Assembly: GCF_026151205.1 (NCBI RefSeq)
Contig: NC_087084.1
Coordinates: 536,812 to 600,811 of the forward strand
Source: Bolinopsis microptera
Lineage: Eukaryota; Ctenophora; Tentaculata; Lobata; Bolinopsidae
Direction of reading: 5' to 3'
DNA length: 64,000 nt
This document shows positions 46,846-59,105 of the stretch, one piece after another. Numbering within the stretch: the first letter of the stretch is position 1; the number at the start of each line of letters is the position of its first letter. The notes beneath the pieces are model-generated. The model searched no databases and had not been told where the DNA came from. It saw only the letters and a list, made by a program, of their open reading frames with translations. The translations under genes were made by a program, and so were the position numbers.

Positions 46846-47262
46846 AACAAACAAACAAACAAACAAACAAACAAACAAACAAACAAACAAACAAACAAAC
46901 AAACAAACAAACAAACGAACAAACAAACAAACAAACAAACGAACGAACGAACGAACGAACGAACGAACGAACGAACAAACAAACAAACAAACAAACAAAC
47001 AAACGAACGAACGAACGAACGAACGAACGAACGAACGAACGAACGAACGAACGAACAAACAAACAAACAAACAAACAAACAAACAAACAAACAAACAAAC
47101 AAACAAACAAACTAACAAACAAACAAACAAACAAACAAACAAACAAACAAACAAACAAACAAACAAACAAACAAACAAACAAACAAACAAACAAACAAAC
47201 AAACAAACAAACAAACAAACAAACAAACAAACAAACAAACAAACAAACAAAAAACAAACAAA
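46846..47262. repeat. (AAAC)n / (GAAC)n tetranucleotide array
   Basis: About 104 repeats, mostly AAAC, with two GAAC blocks at about 46940-46972 and 47004-47052. It lies 20 bases upstream of the acceptor at 46825. Open frames of Phe-Val-Cys-Leu or Asn-Lys-Gln-Thr type are artefacts of the repeat. Confidence 0.98.
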
Positions 47263-47263
47263 A

Positions 47264-47266
47264 AAC

Positions 47267-47300
<34 letters not shown>

Positions 47301-47301
47301 G

Positions 47302-47341
<40 letters not shown>
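47264..47341. repeat. (TAAC)n array beginning at a VPS13B donor
   Basis: About 19 TAAC repeats. On the minus strand they read gttagttagtta directly from the donor CCACAG|gttagt of the exon at 47342, so the splice donor is the first repeat unit. Confidence 0.96.
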
Positions 47342-47456
47342 CTGTGGACTGGTATTATAAGTGACTGTAACGTAGGTAGTAGCAGTGTGGTCCACACTAC
47401 ACACAACTACAGGTACTGGATTGCAAGGTTTATCTGACATCACGTTCACCCCTTTC
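47342..47456 (-). CDS. VPS13B: VPS13B exon: SHR-BD-like region, part 1
   Basis: 115 bases (1 + 38 codons); acceptor gagtttagcccctag, donor CCACAG|gttagt. The peptide KGVNVMSDKPCNPVPVVVCS then VDHTATTYVTVTYNTSPQ runs in phase into IYLTNNSE. Pairs of conserved-type strands separated by Pro/Asn loops fit the domain. Confidence 0.8.
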
Positions 47457-48404
47457 CTAGGGGCTAAACTCCTGTAACAGTTTCACTTTCACTATTAGTT
47501 ATAAACTCCTGTAACAGTTTCACTTTCACTTTTACAAATTAGACATGATTTCACAAAATAATATCAATCGAATTAACAAGCATTGCGCCCGTTGTTTCGT
47601 TTTGGTGGACGCTAGATTTTGATTCACTATAACTATAAGTATAAGCTCTAATCAGCTCGCTTCATAATAATAATATTGATAGATTATGCTTTAAATACGG
47701 GAAACACTTGAAATTCAATTCAATTGCCGTAGAACTTAACTTGTATCTGTAATTCAAGAAATTGTAAGCAAAAGTAAACTATACTCATGTTTTATACTTT
47801 CATACACATCAGTATTTAGTACACTACGCGTGCCACGTACAAATTGGGCTTATTACCTAATACTATACATTACATAGTATACATTAAAATACACTTGCGC
47901 CGCGCATTCATTGACCAAGACTAGCTATATACATCACATCTCCGCAAGCAATCGTCGCGCGGTGCGCGCGGCAAGTTGACATAGTAACGAACGGAATGAC
48001 AACATATTTGAACCCACCGACCTCGTTCTCCAAAATCCACGTTTTTCTGCAAAAACGACCATTCGTAACCTTTCACTATTGCTTTTTTACAAAAGCGTGC
48101 GAATGGAAAAATTGCCTGGTAACTACTACACATTAACACTTAACAGTTAACGCATATTATCTTGCTTTTGATTTGATTTGATGTTTTGATTTCTATATTA
48201 CACTAGTCACTATTCTACTCTTCAAACTTTACTATTTTACTAAGTTGGAATTATTATCTAACTGCAAGTTATATTTGAAATTTTGTTTTCATTTGGAGAT
48301 AATGCAATTGAGGCGGGATGGGTACTCTATGCAACATGAAACACCGTCTGGTCCCAGTATTCCGTATATTACGTGAAAAGAGCTGTAAACTGTTATTAAC
48401 AACT
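47457..48404. other. VPS13B intron, unique part
   Basis: A 31-base direct repeat (taaactcctgtaacagtttc, actttcact) lies at 47464-47530, next to the acceptor of the 47342 exon. Otherwise AT-rich with no exon found; the neighbouring exons are phase-compatible without one. Confidence 0.5.
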
Positions 48405-48848
48405 GTAACTAAATAAACTGTAACGAACTAAACTGCAACTAACTAAACTATAACCAGTTAAACTATAACTAACTTAAATATAACTAACTAAACTATAACT
48501 AACTAAACTATAAATAACTAAACTATAACTAACTTAAATATAACTAACTAAACTATAACTAACTTAAATATAACTAACTTAAATATAACCAACTTAAATA
48601 TAACTAACTAAACTATAACTAACTTAAATATAACTAACTTAACTATAACTAACTTAAATATAACTAACTAGACTATAACTAACTAAACTATAACTAACTT
48701 AAATATAACTAACTTAAATATAACTAACTTAAATATAACTAGATAAACTATAACTAACTAAACTATAACTAACTTAAATATAACTAACTTAAATATAACT
48801 AACTTAAATATAACTAACTTAAATATAACTAAATAAACTATAACTAAC
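48405..48848. repeat. 15-bp AT-rich array beginning at a VPS13B donor
   Basis: Units taactaactaaacta and taactaacttaaata alternate over about 29 copies. On the minus strand the array starts with the donor of the exon at 48849 (CTTAC|gttagttatagtt), so the donor lies inside the first unit. Confidence 0.95.
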
Positions 48849-48951
48849 GTAAGGTTTAAGGGAGAAGACCAGTTAGTAGATTGCTTGTAAGCCATTTCCA
48901 GCTCCATTTCACTACCCCACCAGTATAGGTCTGTACTGTACTCCTCTTCAA
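48849..48951 (-). CDS. VPS13B: VPS13B exon upstream of SHR-BD core
   Basis: 103 bases (2 + 33 codons + 2); acceptor ctaaccctcctcctcag, donor AACCTTAC|gttagt. The peptide EEEYSTDLYWWGSEMELEMA then YKQSTNWSSPLNL contains a Tyr-Trp-Trp element. Phases fit both neighbours. Confidence 0.78.
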
Positions 48952-49017
48952 CTGAGGAGGAGGGTTAGTTAATGATTGTAAAGGTATCTGTATGATGAGA
49001 TCAGGTGAGTGTTTCAT

Positions 49018-49853
49018 TGACTAATGTATATTGTATAATGTATATTGTATAATGTATAATGTATAATGTATATTGTATAATGTATAATGTATAATGTATA
49101 TTGTATAATGTATAATGTATATTGTATAATGTATAATGTATAATGTATATTGTATAATGTATATTGTATAATATATAATGTATAATGTATAATGCATAAT
49201 GTATAATATATAATGTATAATGTATATTGTATAATGTATAATGTATATTGTATAATGTATAATGTATAATGTATATTGTATAATGTATAATGTATATTGT
49301 ATAATGTATAATGTATAATGTATAATATATATTGTATAATGTATAATGTATAATGTATAATGTATATTGTATAATATATAATGTATAATATATATTGTAT
49401 AATGTATAATATATAATGTATAATGTATAATGTATAATGTATAATGTATAATGTATAATGTATAATGTATATTGTATAATGTATATTGTATAATATATAA
49501 TGTATAATGTATAATGTATAATGTATATTGTATAATATATAATGTATAATGTATAATGTATAATGTATAATGTATAATATATATTGTATAATGTATAATG
49601 TATAATGTATAATGTATAATGTATAATATATAATGTATAATGTGTAATGTATAATGTATATTGTATAATGTATATTGTATAATATATAATGTATAATGTA
49701 TAATGTATAATGCATAATGTATAATATATAATGTATATTGTATAATGTATAATGTATAATGTATAATGTATAATGTATAATGTATATTGTATATTGTATA
49801 ATATATAATGTATAATGTATAATGTATAATGTATAATGTATAATGTATAATGT
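49018..49853. repeat. TATAATG/TATTG AT-rich array
   Basis: About 830 bp of tataatgta and ttgtataatgta units of 5-10 bp in irregular order, with occasional atata variants. It starts 14 bases inside the intron from the donor at 49867. The 233-codon Tyr/Ile/His frame on the minus strand is an artefact of the repeat. Confidence 0.95.
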
Positions 49854-49866
49854 TTATCTGACTAAC

Positions 49867-49993
49867 CTAAAACCACTTTCTCTCCAAGCTTGATATAAAG
49901 TTGAGGTAATTTGACAGAGAGGACGAGAGAGGGCTTTATTGTTACCATGGTAACGTTACCCTTATACTCACAGTGTACAATCACGTGGCAACT
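49867..49993 (-). CDS. VPS13B: VPS13B exon, most upstream one identified
   Basis: 127 bases (42 codons + 1); acceptor cagataatttcag, donor GGTTTTAG|gttagt. The peptide SCHVIVHCEYKGNVTMVTIK then PSLVLSVKLPQLYIKLGEKV resembles the entry strands of the VPS13 adaptor-binding region ('IKP.LVL'). It contains the palindrome GTTACCATGGTAAC (49941-49954), here coding VTMVT, which is otherwise a hallmark of the local dispersed repeat. It begins in phase 0; the preceding exon was not found. Confidence 0.75.
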
Positions 49994-50608
49994 CTGAAAT
50001 TATCTGTATTATTATAAAATAATAATAATATGTAATAATTTTAGTAATCATCTTAGTAATAATGTTAGTCATAGTTATAATTTTTCTTATAATTTTAGTA
50101 ATGATTTTACAGAATAGTCTGTTGTATTTGAATTGGACAGCATTTCGCAGTTGTGGAAATGATTAAACTGAGGTAGTAAATCTATCTTTTTAATATTAGG
50201 CCGGTAGTATAAACTTGTAGTATATACTGAGCTAGTAAAGCTATATAATATTGTAGTAACACTACTAGTATAATATATAATAGAGTTATTATGAAATAAT
50301 GAAATGCAGGATCGCAATAACAGATAAACAGGAATTTTAGTTGAAATTAAAACATTTCCTTCTACCGCGGAGAAACGGTAAATCAAACACAATATTTATT
50401 TAATATATACTATAGTAACTATAGTAATAACTATAGTTACTTTGATTCTTCTAAGTGCTTGCACACAGAAGGCGTGGTTCACATTAAAGTTTTGTAACTT
50501 ATATCATTAATTTAAAAGCGGGGCTGACTGTAGCTCGTCTGGTAAGTAGGTACTGCAGTTTATCATAACGTCACCTTGGTAAGTAGGTACCCTGGTGGTG
50601 CTGTAACT
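49994..50608. other. AT-rich intronic or upstream sequence
   Basis: No supported exon. The plus strand shows a repeated ggtaagtaggtac at 50540 and 50577. The minus-strand stretch NCSTYLPDELQS near 50520-50560 is open but has no donor. Confidence 0.4.
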
Positions 50609-50609
50609 T

Positions 50610-51372
50610 ACTAACCTGCTGCGCTGTTCAGCTTGCTAACCCGCTGCACTGTTCAGCTTGCTAACCCGCTCCACTGTTCAGCTTGCTAACCCGCTCCACT
50701 GTTCAGCTTGCTAACCCGCTCCACTGTTCAGCTTGCTAACCCGCTGCACTGTTCAGCTTGCTAACCCGCTGCACTGTTCAGCTTGCTTACCCGCTGCACT
50801 GTTCAGCTTGATAACCCGCTGCACTGTTCAGCTTGCTAACCCGCTGCACTGTTCAGCTTGCTAACCCGCTGCACTGTTCAGCTCGCTAACCCGCTGCACT
50901 GTTCAGCTTGCTAACCCGCTGCACTGTTCAGCTTGCTAACCCGCTGCACTGTTCAGCTTGCTAACCCGCTGCACTGTTCAGCTTGCTAACCCGCTTCACT
51001 GTTCAGCTTGCTAACCCGCTGCACTGTTCAGCTTGCTAACCCGCTGCACTGTTCAGGTTGCTAACCCGCTGCACTGTTCAGCTTGCTAACCCGCTGCGCT
51101 GTTCAGCTTGCTAACCCGCTGCGCTGTTCAGCTTGCTAACCCGCTGCACTGTTCAGCTTGCTAAACCGCTGCACTGTTCAGCTTGCTAACCCGCTGCACT
51201 GTTCAGCTTGCTAACCCGCTGCACTGTTCAGCTTGCCAACCCGCTGCACTGTTCAGCTTGCTAACCCGCTGCACTGTTCAGCTTGCTAACCCGCTGCACT
51301 GTTCAGCTTGCTAACCCGCTGCACTGTTCAGCTTGCTAACCCGCTGCACTGTTCAGCTTGCTAACCCGCTGT
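50610..51372. repeat. 25-bp minisatellite, about 30 copies
   Basis: Units gctaacccgctgcactgttc + agctt, period 25 bp, with a few variants (tccact, tgcgct, gataac). The minus-strand unit contains GCAGCGG|GTTAGC, which is donor-like, but no in-phase exon ends here. Confidence 0.97.
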
Positions 51373-52004
51373 ATGTCTTGCACTCATTAATATAATGATA
51401 GAAACCTTTCGCATGTCATTCAACCAGTAGTTTGTGGGAATATTTCGTTTTTAATTTGTCTATCGTGGGAAGTAGCCGGCTTCATTAAGGAAACCCTTGG
51501 GTCACAAAATTTAAACCTTTGGTGAAGCCAGCTACTTGGGTCACTAAAGCAGCTACTTCATTTGTTCCTGTGTTTAGATTAACATTGCTTCAACTCAGCT
51601 GGGCCATTCTGAAGTTGAACACAGTCCTTATGTTTTCATGATTGAAATCCAATCTGTATCTAATATTAACGCATGATCTTTCCAGTATATCCATGAGTAA
51701 TACAGTTGAGATGTGTTTCATATCCTGACTATGAGCAGTACTAGGTATTATACGTTAAATACGTTATATATATATATTATTAACCACAGTAAACAGACTC
51801 CGTTAGTAATGGTCAACCCATTGCTTGTGAAGATTTGAAGCCAATCCAATTGTCTCGAGCCTTGTTATCTGCACTGTTATTAGTGTTAGGATGCTAGTGT
51901 GGAAGTGTTAACTACTGCCAAGTGTTATCACTGCTACACTTTTTTACACTATTTTATACTACACTTTTGCCTTTTTTTGTGCGGTGTGTAATAAAAAGGG
52001 TAGT

Positions 52005-52160
52005 AAAAGAGATACACTTTTTTACACTTTTAATTATTATATATGTTACACTTAACCAAATTATTTTTTGAAAATCTATTTTTTTCTATTATTTTCCAAT
52101 CAGTCTTCACAAAGTACATTTCCAAAGGTAAAACATACCTTTGGTGGGGAAAAATGTCAC
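52005..52160. repeat. Dispersed repeat (tttttacactttt ... aaaacatacctttggtg), copy 2
   Basis: Shares the ordered blocks of the copy at 38330-38475, in the same orientation, with scattered substitutions. Open frames crossing it are not genes. Confidence 0.75.
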
Positions 52161-52264
52161 TTTTTTACACTTTTTAAGGCTATTTTACGCTACACTTTTT
52201 TACACTACACTAGTTACAACCACTTTCCAGCATTCTTGGCAATTTACCAAGTTATTTGTAGTTG

Positions 52265-52505
52265 CCTGGTACTAACTAACCAATCAAAGAGCTGTATTCT
52301 AGTCACGCGATACAAACTAACCAATCAGAGAGCTGTATTCTAGTCATGTGATGCAAACTAACCAGTCAAAGAGCTGTATTCTAGTCACGTGATACAAACT
52401 AACCAATCAGAGAGCTGTATTCTAGTCACGTGATACAAACTAACCAATCAGAGAGCTGTATTCTAGTCACGTGATACTAACTAACCAATCAGAGAGCTGT
52501 ATTTT
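52265..52505. repeat. 41-bp E-box/CCAAT array, five to six copies
   Basis: Units aactaaccaatcagagagct, gtattctagtcacgtgatac with a 41-bp period (ccaatc at 52321, ccagtc at 52362). Same design and same period as the intronic array at 20540-21004 but with a different spacer sequence. Some CACGTG cores are mutated (cacgcg, catgtg). Confidence 0.92.
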
Positions 52506-52849
52506 TGCAGAGCTATCCCACCCGTACCGCTGTCTGTCTATTTGACTGGTTTTAATCGGACAGGTGTATATAAGAGAGGGTTTGCTATTTAAAATGTCAG
52601 AAACTGTTTAGTTCTGTTAGCTACCAGCCAATCAGCGCAGAGATCCCAGCCAATCAGCACACAGATCCCTGTTAATCTCATACAAATCTTTAAACAACCG
52701 ACAACCTTCTGACAACCTTCTAACATTTCGACTGGTGCATTTCTACTGGTGCATTTCGACTGGTTCAACATGAACGATACGACCAGTGAAATTTGAATTT
52801 TCAAAATTCGTTTTAAGTTTACTACAATTCCTTAATAATATTATAAACA

Positions 52850-53045
52850 TCTTAACAACACCTTAACAACACCTTAACAACACCCTAACAACACCTTAAC
52901 AACACCTTAACAACACCTTAACAACACCTTTATAAGACCTTTTAATAACTGTACTGTTTGTGGCTTATTGTTCCTCTACTAAAACACCTTAACACCTTTA
53001 TAAGACCTTTTAATGACTGTACTGTTTGTCGCTTATTGTTCCTCT
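52850..53045. repeat. Short aacaccttaac array followed by a 63-bp duplication
   Basis: Seven copies of acaccttaacaa (12 bp), then aagaccttttaataactgta, ctgtttg and the following bases are repeated once about 63 bp later. Confidence 0.85.
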
Positions 53046-53374
53046 ACTTCATTACTACACCAGTCACGTGACTTTCTCACTGTCACGTGACCACTATCAG
53101 AGAGATATTTCATCACATTTAGATTATATACTCCAACTACAAAGCAAAACTACTCGCACACTCTCAGAAACCTTACATTGGGCCCACTTCTTGTGTACTA
53201 GGTTGCATCTTTTTACAGCAAGTACAGGTTACAATTGCTCATATTATACTACTGCTACTACTACTAATATGTCTCATATTATGATCCTTAAAATAAATTA
53301 ACTGTTATTTGCTTTCACAAGAAAATCATAAATTGCCTACTACTAGGTCGGAACTTCGTCCGATCTACGACATA

Positions 53375-53610
53375 TTTCCCTCTGATCCATATATCCCTAT
53401 CCCTATCCCTCATCAGGGTTCGCAGTTCCTCTTTAGATTTCCCTCTCCATATATCCCTATCCCGCATCAGGGTTCGCAGTTCCTCTTTAGATTTCCCTCT
53501 CCATATATCCCTATCCCGCATCAGGGTTCGCAGTTCCTCTTTAGATTTCCCTCTCCATATATCCCTCTCCCGCATTTGGGTTCGCAGTTCCTCTTTAGAT
53601 TTTGTCCAAG
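53375..53610. repeat. 54-bp tandem repeat, four copies, open on both strands
   Basis: Period 54 bp (gttcct at 53425, 53479 and on). Being a multiple of three it keeps 104-codon (plus) and 103-codon (minus) frames open. The minus frame repeats KSKEELRTLMRDRDIWRG and the plus frame repeats IPIPHQGSQFLFRFPSPY. No splice sites or homology settle whether either is translated. Confidence 0.85.
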
Positions 53611-53626
53611 GTTCCTTCAGTAACAA

Positions 53627-56600
53627 ATAGCTCTGTCCTAGTGAGCCTTGTTGTGCTCTATACCATGTTCCCTTACCCTGTAGGGTACTCTAATTACCGA
53701 ATGGTCCGGATGACTCTTTCGAGCTGGGCACGTTAGAGACACTGGTTACTATGGGAAGTAATTACAGTTACTATGGGAAGTAACTCACTCTAACTATGAG
53801 TATGGGAAGTAACTGATCACTCTAACTAATTTTTTCCGTACCATTGCCGAAGGAAAAAAGGCCATAGGGAATAAGTAATCAGGTTTGGATATATGAGGTG
53901 GCCTAACGGCACTACGATGTCGAAAAAGTCTACTCCTTCGAAATATATAAATTATGTGTATATATAAGAGACGTCTATATTGCTGCGCACGAAACCGGTC
54001 ATGAGTTAATTACACCTGAAGTTTCCTCCTTCGCAAAGTTATTTTCCGTGATTTTTTCCATCGACTTATTTTTCTTAAAAAATCATAAGATGGTTAGAAG
54101 TGGTAGGATTTGAGAATGGGTATAGTGGGTAGGTAGCTTTTTCGTTTCGTGTCACAAAGGAAAACATGCATAACTCTCCGCATAACCATTTAAATGTATC
54201 TTCTCTGCTCGCGGAGCAGTAAAGGTGTCGTCGCCACGGTTACCCTCCGCATACGTTTGCGACAATTGAATTACACTTTCGAATGCGCGGCGCCAAGGCT
54301 GACTGGAAGTTTTCATAACAGTTACAAGTTATGGTCAGCGTATGTAATTACAATGATTTATTCTGTTGTTTTAATCTGAAATGGATTTTAATATATATTC
54401 ATTCCCGTTTTACGTAGGTTTGATGTTTAGTGTTAAATTTTAAAGTCATGTCAAACATTGTTAGGCTCTGGGCGGGGGCCTGGCCTTTGGGTTTTAAATT
54501 TTGCACAACCTTGAGGCTTGATATAATAGTGATAAGTCCGCAGATTTGTGATTTGGTCTTTTAATTCCACAAAAATTGATTACTTTGCGAATAGGAAAGC
54601 ATATCGAATAAATTTGAATTGATTTGAATAACAAGCGATTTCCCGGATCTTATACATGTGTTAAGTAGTTTTTAGTTCAAGCTTTTTTTAACTTGATCAT
54701 TAATGCGCTACAACATCAAGCATACTAACTTCTCGTTTTGTTGTGAGTGCTCGGTGCAACCACCGACTTGGCTCCCGATATTAGTAATCCGTTATTATAA
54801 TGTTGTATAAACCATGATGTTGATTTTATGTTGTTGTTGTTGTTGTTTGATACTCGAGAGATTGATTTATTATACGGTATGGACGGTAGATTTTATTATT
54901 ATTAACATTATAACGGTCGATGGAAATCTAGCGTCCGCTAACCGCGGCGCAATTCTTGTTTTGATTTATTTATTGTTGGTGCGCGACGCTACATTGGTTA
55001 AATAAATCGTCAATTTTTACCATGCACGGATCCCAGATTCCCACTCATTTATGGAAAATATAGTATGTAAATATTCTGCACTTTTTAAAAGTTAATCTGC
55101 TCGCCTAAAAAGAAAATACGATTGTCACGTGCGCCACACTTTTCACTTAAAACTATTTACTGGAACATTAAGCAGGGAAAATTGATCGTGCGCGAAATTA
55201 GGAGAGTGAGTATAGACCACCTTCCCACCATAAAGTTAAATCTTTCTCCCTTCTTCTGTTATTTAGCTTTGAGCCGGGTGAAACTCCTCCTGTCATTTAG
55301 CTTTGAGCCGGGCGAAACTCCTCAAATTAGCCCACAATGGATTCCTTGGTGACCCGATTGATTGCACTACCATATAAGGTAATGTAACCATAGCAACACT
55401 ACCATATCAGGTAATGTAAACTGGAAGGCCCAATTAGCAAATGACTTTTAACAAAGGAACAATCTCACTAGGAATTCCAGCAATTTAACACGTGCTCTGT
55501 AAGCCCTACTGTAGTAGCCTCTTTTATTGGAGGTATATATGGAAGGGAGGAGGGGGTCTTGTTCATTATCTGTTTGAGTATTATTGGTCAGTCTTTAAAC
55601 ATTCGTCCGGGATACTGCTACAATTTACCGGAAAAGTGTAACCGTAAAATCAGTTTCTTCGCGGCCAATAATTTCTCGTTGGAAAATTAAAACTAGATAT
55701 CACTCAACAAACCAAACCGAGTTAAGTGAATAAGGGGTGAGATTGTTGGTGTTGCACTTTGCAGTATCCCGAAGGTGCTTATAAATGATAAACCCCACTG
55801 CTGCCCCCCCCCCCCCCCCCCCTTAGCAAACCCCACTGTAGAGAGGAGGGGTCTGGTTACTGCTGATGTAGAATGTAGGTGCACTTATCCTCCATGGTTA
55901 TATCAAACTGGGCTCTAACTGTTTTAATCATAGAACCATTAAGCAGTGCTCCCAAATACTAAGCAGAGCTTATATAATAGTGTTAATGAAGCTCAGCATA
56001 ATATTACACTCATATTAAATAACAAGAATGGAAGGATCATTACAATTTCAGGGCTAAGAAGGATAGCTCTGTGTACATCTCGTAGTGTATTTAAGGTGGT
56101 AGACCATGGTTTAGTTCATCTACAGTGGGGTATCTACCAGACCTGTGTCCAAGAAAGCCGACCTCTAAACATTAGGAACTTTAGAGCTGCGATTCAATTG
56201 AGACTAAGGGTTATATATATACTAGAAACCCGCTAGTCGAAAGCTTTGTTCGAGGAAATTTTAAAAATCAGTTATGTTTTAATTTCTCTTCATCATACAG
56301 CTCTGTTATACAGTAGACATAATGGAATTTATTTAACAATGGCGACAGCGTTGTTAGTATTCGGATTCCCAAAACGATACTTTTTACCGCATCGAAAAAT
56401 ACCAATCACAACCAAAGTTATGAATATAATACTCATAAGTCATAGCGTGAGCGTAAATGTGAGCTAGTTTTGAAGTTATGAAGTTATGACGTAGCATACA
56501 GCATAACAACGCGCGTAGTTAAGATGTTCTTGCTCGCGCACGTGCATTTTTATCGTTGCTACGCAACAGCGCAGTAAACCTTTGCTAAAATAACGACATT

Positions 56601-56957
56601 ATTCTAACGATTATTTAACCTCACTTCCGACGTTAATTATAAAAAATCTAAAGCCTAAATCAAAATTCTAAGAATGCTATAGCCTATTCCTATCCTTTTT
56701 CTACAACCCTGCTAAAAATGGCGAGGTTTCAACTCCATTTGCGAGCTGGGTTTGGCTTCACCAGAGGGTCATTTTGAGGTCGATTTTCGGTGTTTTTTCT
56801 TCTATGTCCCCGTTGCCGGGGAAATTTCGTCAAGTTTAAAATATAGTATAGATATTACGTTATATTATATTAGGTTAAGGACAGGGTAAGGGTTAGGGTT
56901 AGGGTAAAACATAATTTGAATAAGTATGTTCCATTAGTTTTATTTCCATATTATTTG
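53627..56957. other. Intergenic or far-upstream sequence, no confirmed gene
   Basis: Contains a 40-bp direct repeat (gctttgagccgggtgaaact) at 55265-55320, X-box repeat copies at 55365-55420 (gtaaccatagcaac at 55384-55397) and a poly(C) tract at about 55805-55822. A plus-strand 96-codon frame at 55946-56236 has no recognisable domain. A short ttagggttaggg stretch lies at about 56888-56908. Confidence 0.4.
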
Positions 56958-57500
56958 ATACTAGTGTAACCCGTGCCTACGGCCGGGACTTCACTATTGC
57001 AGTTGAAGTGCAAAAGTGTAATAAACCCGCCCATTATATTTGAAAACACGCATAACATTGTCGTATGAAAGTATGAACCCTCTCTACAGTCCAAACAGAC
57101 CGCAATGAGTGCCCCCTCCCCTAATAAACTTATAGTATTACAGGACAGTGAATCTTACGCGGCTAACCTAATTATGATTCATGTACCAACGCTACATATG
57201 CAGCTACATATGCAGTAATGGGAGAGAGAGAGCGAGGAGGGAGAAAAATAGAGGCATTTTATGTCACATTTGTGTTACAAAACCATTAATTAAACCACTT
57301 ACCACCGACCAATTTAAAAAACCTTCATCATTTGGCTTCGTCAGAGTTTTGTCGAAACTATACCAAAAAAACCAGTCCCATAACTCTTACCGTTTTCTTG
57401 ATTAAGCCGCTCGGAAATTACACGTGCACACACAGACAGACGCACAGACACACATACACACATTCTGAGATTATTATTTAAGATCCTTGAAATGCATTTA
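56958..57500. mobile_element. Dispersed element copy 2 (same family as 9384-10230)
   Basis: Begins tactagtgtaacccgtgcct, acggccgggacttc. It includes a short gagagagagagcgagga tract and ends ttttgtcgaaactata, ccagtcccataactcttacc, cttgattaagccgctcgg, aaattac and a (ca)n-like tail. The motif tactagtgtaa recurs at about 57498-57510, so the ends may carry a terminal repeat. No intact ORF. Confidence 0.75.
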
Positions 57501-57509
57501 CTAGTGTAA

Positions 57510-58600
57510 TCGAACAAGAGGCTGCATGTGTTGTTCTGCAGTAAATCTCCTAACTTTAGGGGATACTGGAGTGTGGATACGAGTACAATACCTCATACAG
57601 TCAAATAATTATTAGAGTACCCTGCTTAATTAAGAGTACAATATGTCTCGTTTGGCAACCACTATCTGCTGTGACACCATTCAATATTGTAATAGAGTAA
57701 TAGGGATCTTATGCAACAAAACTGCAAAATGGATTACTTAACCGAGTTAACCTGTCGGTAGTGAGGGGGAGGGGGTATGTAATATTAATAATATAGATAC
57801 CGGGGGAGCTGCAATATCTCCTGTTATTTCATAATCTTTACTAGAGTAGTAGTGGGGGAGGGGGTAGTAGGGAGAGGGGGGGGGGTAGTAGTGTGGGAGG
57901 GGGAGGGGGGGGGGTAGTAGCTACTACAGTACTTTATTCCGCCTAACCTTGCAGCGTCTTTTCCTTATTCTTCAATATCTATTTTTTTTTTTCTGAGATC
58001 GAAGACGATAATTTTGTATTTACTGCATCTGGAATTCTAAAATATCTATATTATATGTTGTAATGATTTATAACGTTATTTGTTTGTGTGTTATTTTGAG
58101 GCGATATTTTTTAAATAATAACATAATGCTAGACTTGGCCCCATTCTCTACTTATTTAACGGTTTTGTAATTGCTAGGTATGGCCAGGACTTACTCCTGT
58201 TGCCTCCAGTTCATTACATTCTTTGCTTTTTCATATTTCAGGTCACCGTGTGGTGTCTGTTTTTACCTCACATAGTTAAATACCATTTGTCCATGAGATC
58301 TCACATTTCACCACCGCGGTGAGCTATCCCCTAGCTCCCTAGTCCTACCGTAAGCTCTATAAGTATAATCAACTGGAATGTCAGGAAAGCTTTTTGTGTT
58401 TTTCCTCAAATCGTTAAATTGTGTATTCTGCAATAATAATATGCAATCTAGTGTGTTCTCAGCAATCTCATCGGCTGTGTGAAGAGCTAATACTCTAATA
58501 AGTAGTTGGTATTAATTCCACTTGTTCTGAACGTAATATCATTGTGTAGTGCACTAGGGTTACTAGGGTTACTAGGGTTACTACTTACTAAGCCCCCTCC
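57510..58600. other. Intergenic sequence with G-rich tracts
   Basis: G-rich stretches with gtagtagtgggggagggg at about 57760-57915 and a ggttactag repeat (four copies, 58555-58585). No gene recognised. Confidence 0.45.
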
Positions 58601-58619
58601 CGGGTTGCAACATTGCCAT

Positions 58620-59105
58620 GTTACGCAAATAATTGCCGCGCTAACGAAATATTTGCCATCTTAGCAAAATATGCGCCGTGTTATGATGTATTTGCCAGGC
58701 TGCGCGTGATGATGCAAATATTTCATAAGGAGGCGAATTTTACGTTAGGAAAATGCGCATTCTTAGCAAAATATTTGCCAAACGGTCTGACGCGCGCTGC
58801 ACGCTCCTTTTTAGTTTGTTTACGCGAGAATGATATCTTCGCATTCTTAGCAAAATATTCGCCTCCTTATAATTTATTTGCGCGAGAGTTAAATCTACGC
58901 TTTCTTAGCAAAATATTCGCCACCTTATAATTTATTTGCGCGAGAGTTAAATCTACGCTTTCTTAGCAAAATATTCGCCACCTTATAATTTATTTGCGGG
59001 AGAGTTAAATCTACGCTTTCTTAGCATAATATTTGCCGCCTTATAATTTATTTGCGGGAGAGTTAAATCTAGCTACGCTTTCTTAGAAAAATCTTTGCCA
59101 CCTTA
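58620..59105. repeat. 58-bp tandem repeat of a dispersed family, four copies plus degenerate edge
   Basis: ccttataatttatttgcg, cgagagttaaatctacgc, tttcttagcaaaatattcgc repeat with a 58-bp period (ccttat at 58865 and 58923). Single copies recur at 60700-60960 and 61660-61900. The frame reading FLAKYSPPYNLFAREL is a by-product of this repeat. Confidence 0.88.

Noticed and set aside
46809-47268. Phe-Val-Cys-Leu and Asn-Lys-Gln-Thr frames
   Set aside because: Artefacts of the AAAC/GAAC tetranucleotide array in a VPS13B intron.
50610-51372. 25-bp array as another exon-end capture
   Set aside because: The unit is donor-like (GCAGCGG|GTTAGC), but every upstream frame that would fit the next exon's phase contains a stop.
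53650-53760. Possible additional upstream VPS13B exon (CPARKSHPDHSVIRVPYR, donor CTACAGG|gtaagg)
   Set aside because: The donor and exit phase would fit the exon at 49993, but the only acceptor that avoids an in-frame TAA lacks a pyrimidine tract, and no family similarity is visible.
55946-56236. 96-codon plus-strand ORF
   Set aside because: No recognisable domain, no good start context and no adjoining exons; expected by chance in this length of AT-rich DNA.
56880-56915. Interstitial telomere repeat (ttaggg)
   Set aside because: Only two to three imperfect units; too short to mean a telomere relic or fusion.
58613-58930. 105-codon ORF with repeated FLAKYSPPYNLFAREL
   Set aside because: It follows the dispersed 58-bp repeat; copies elsewhere are full of stops, so it is not a gene.
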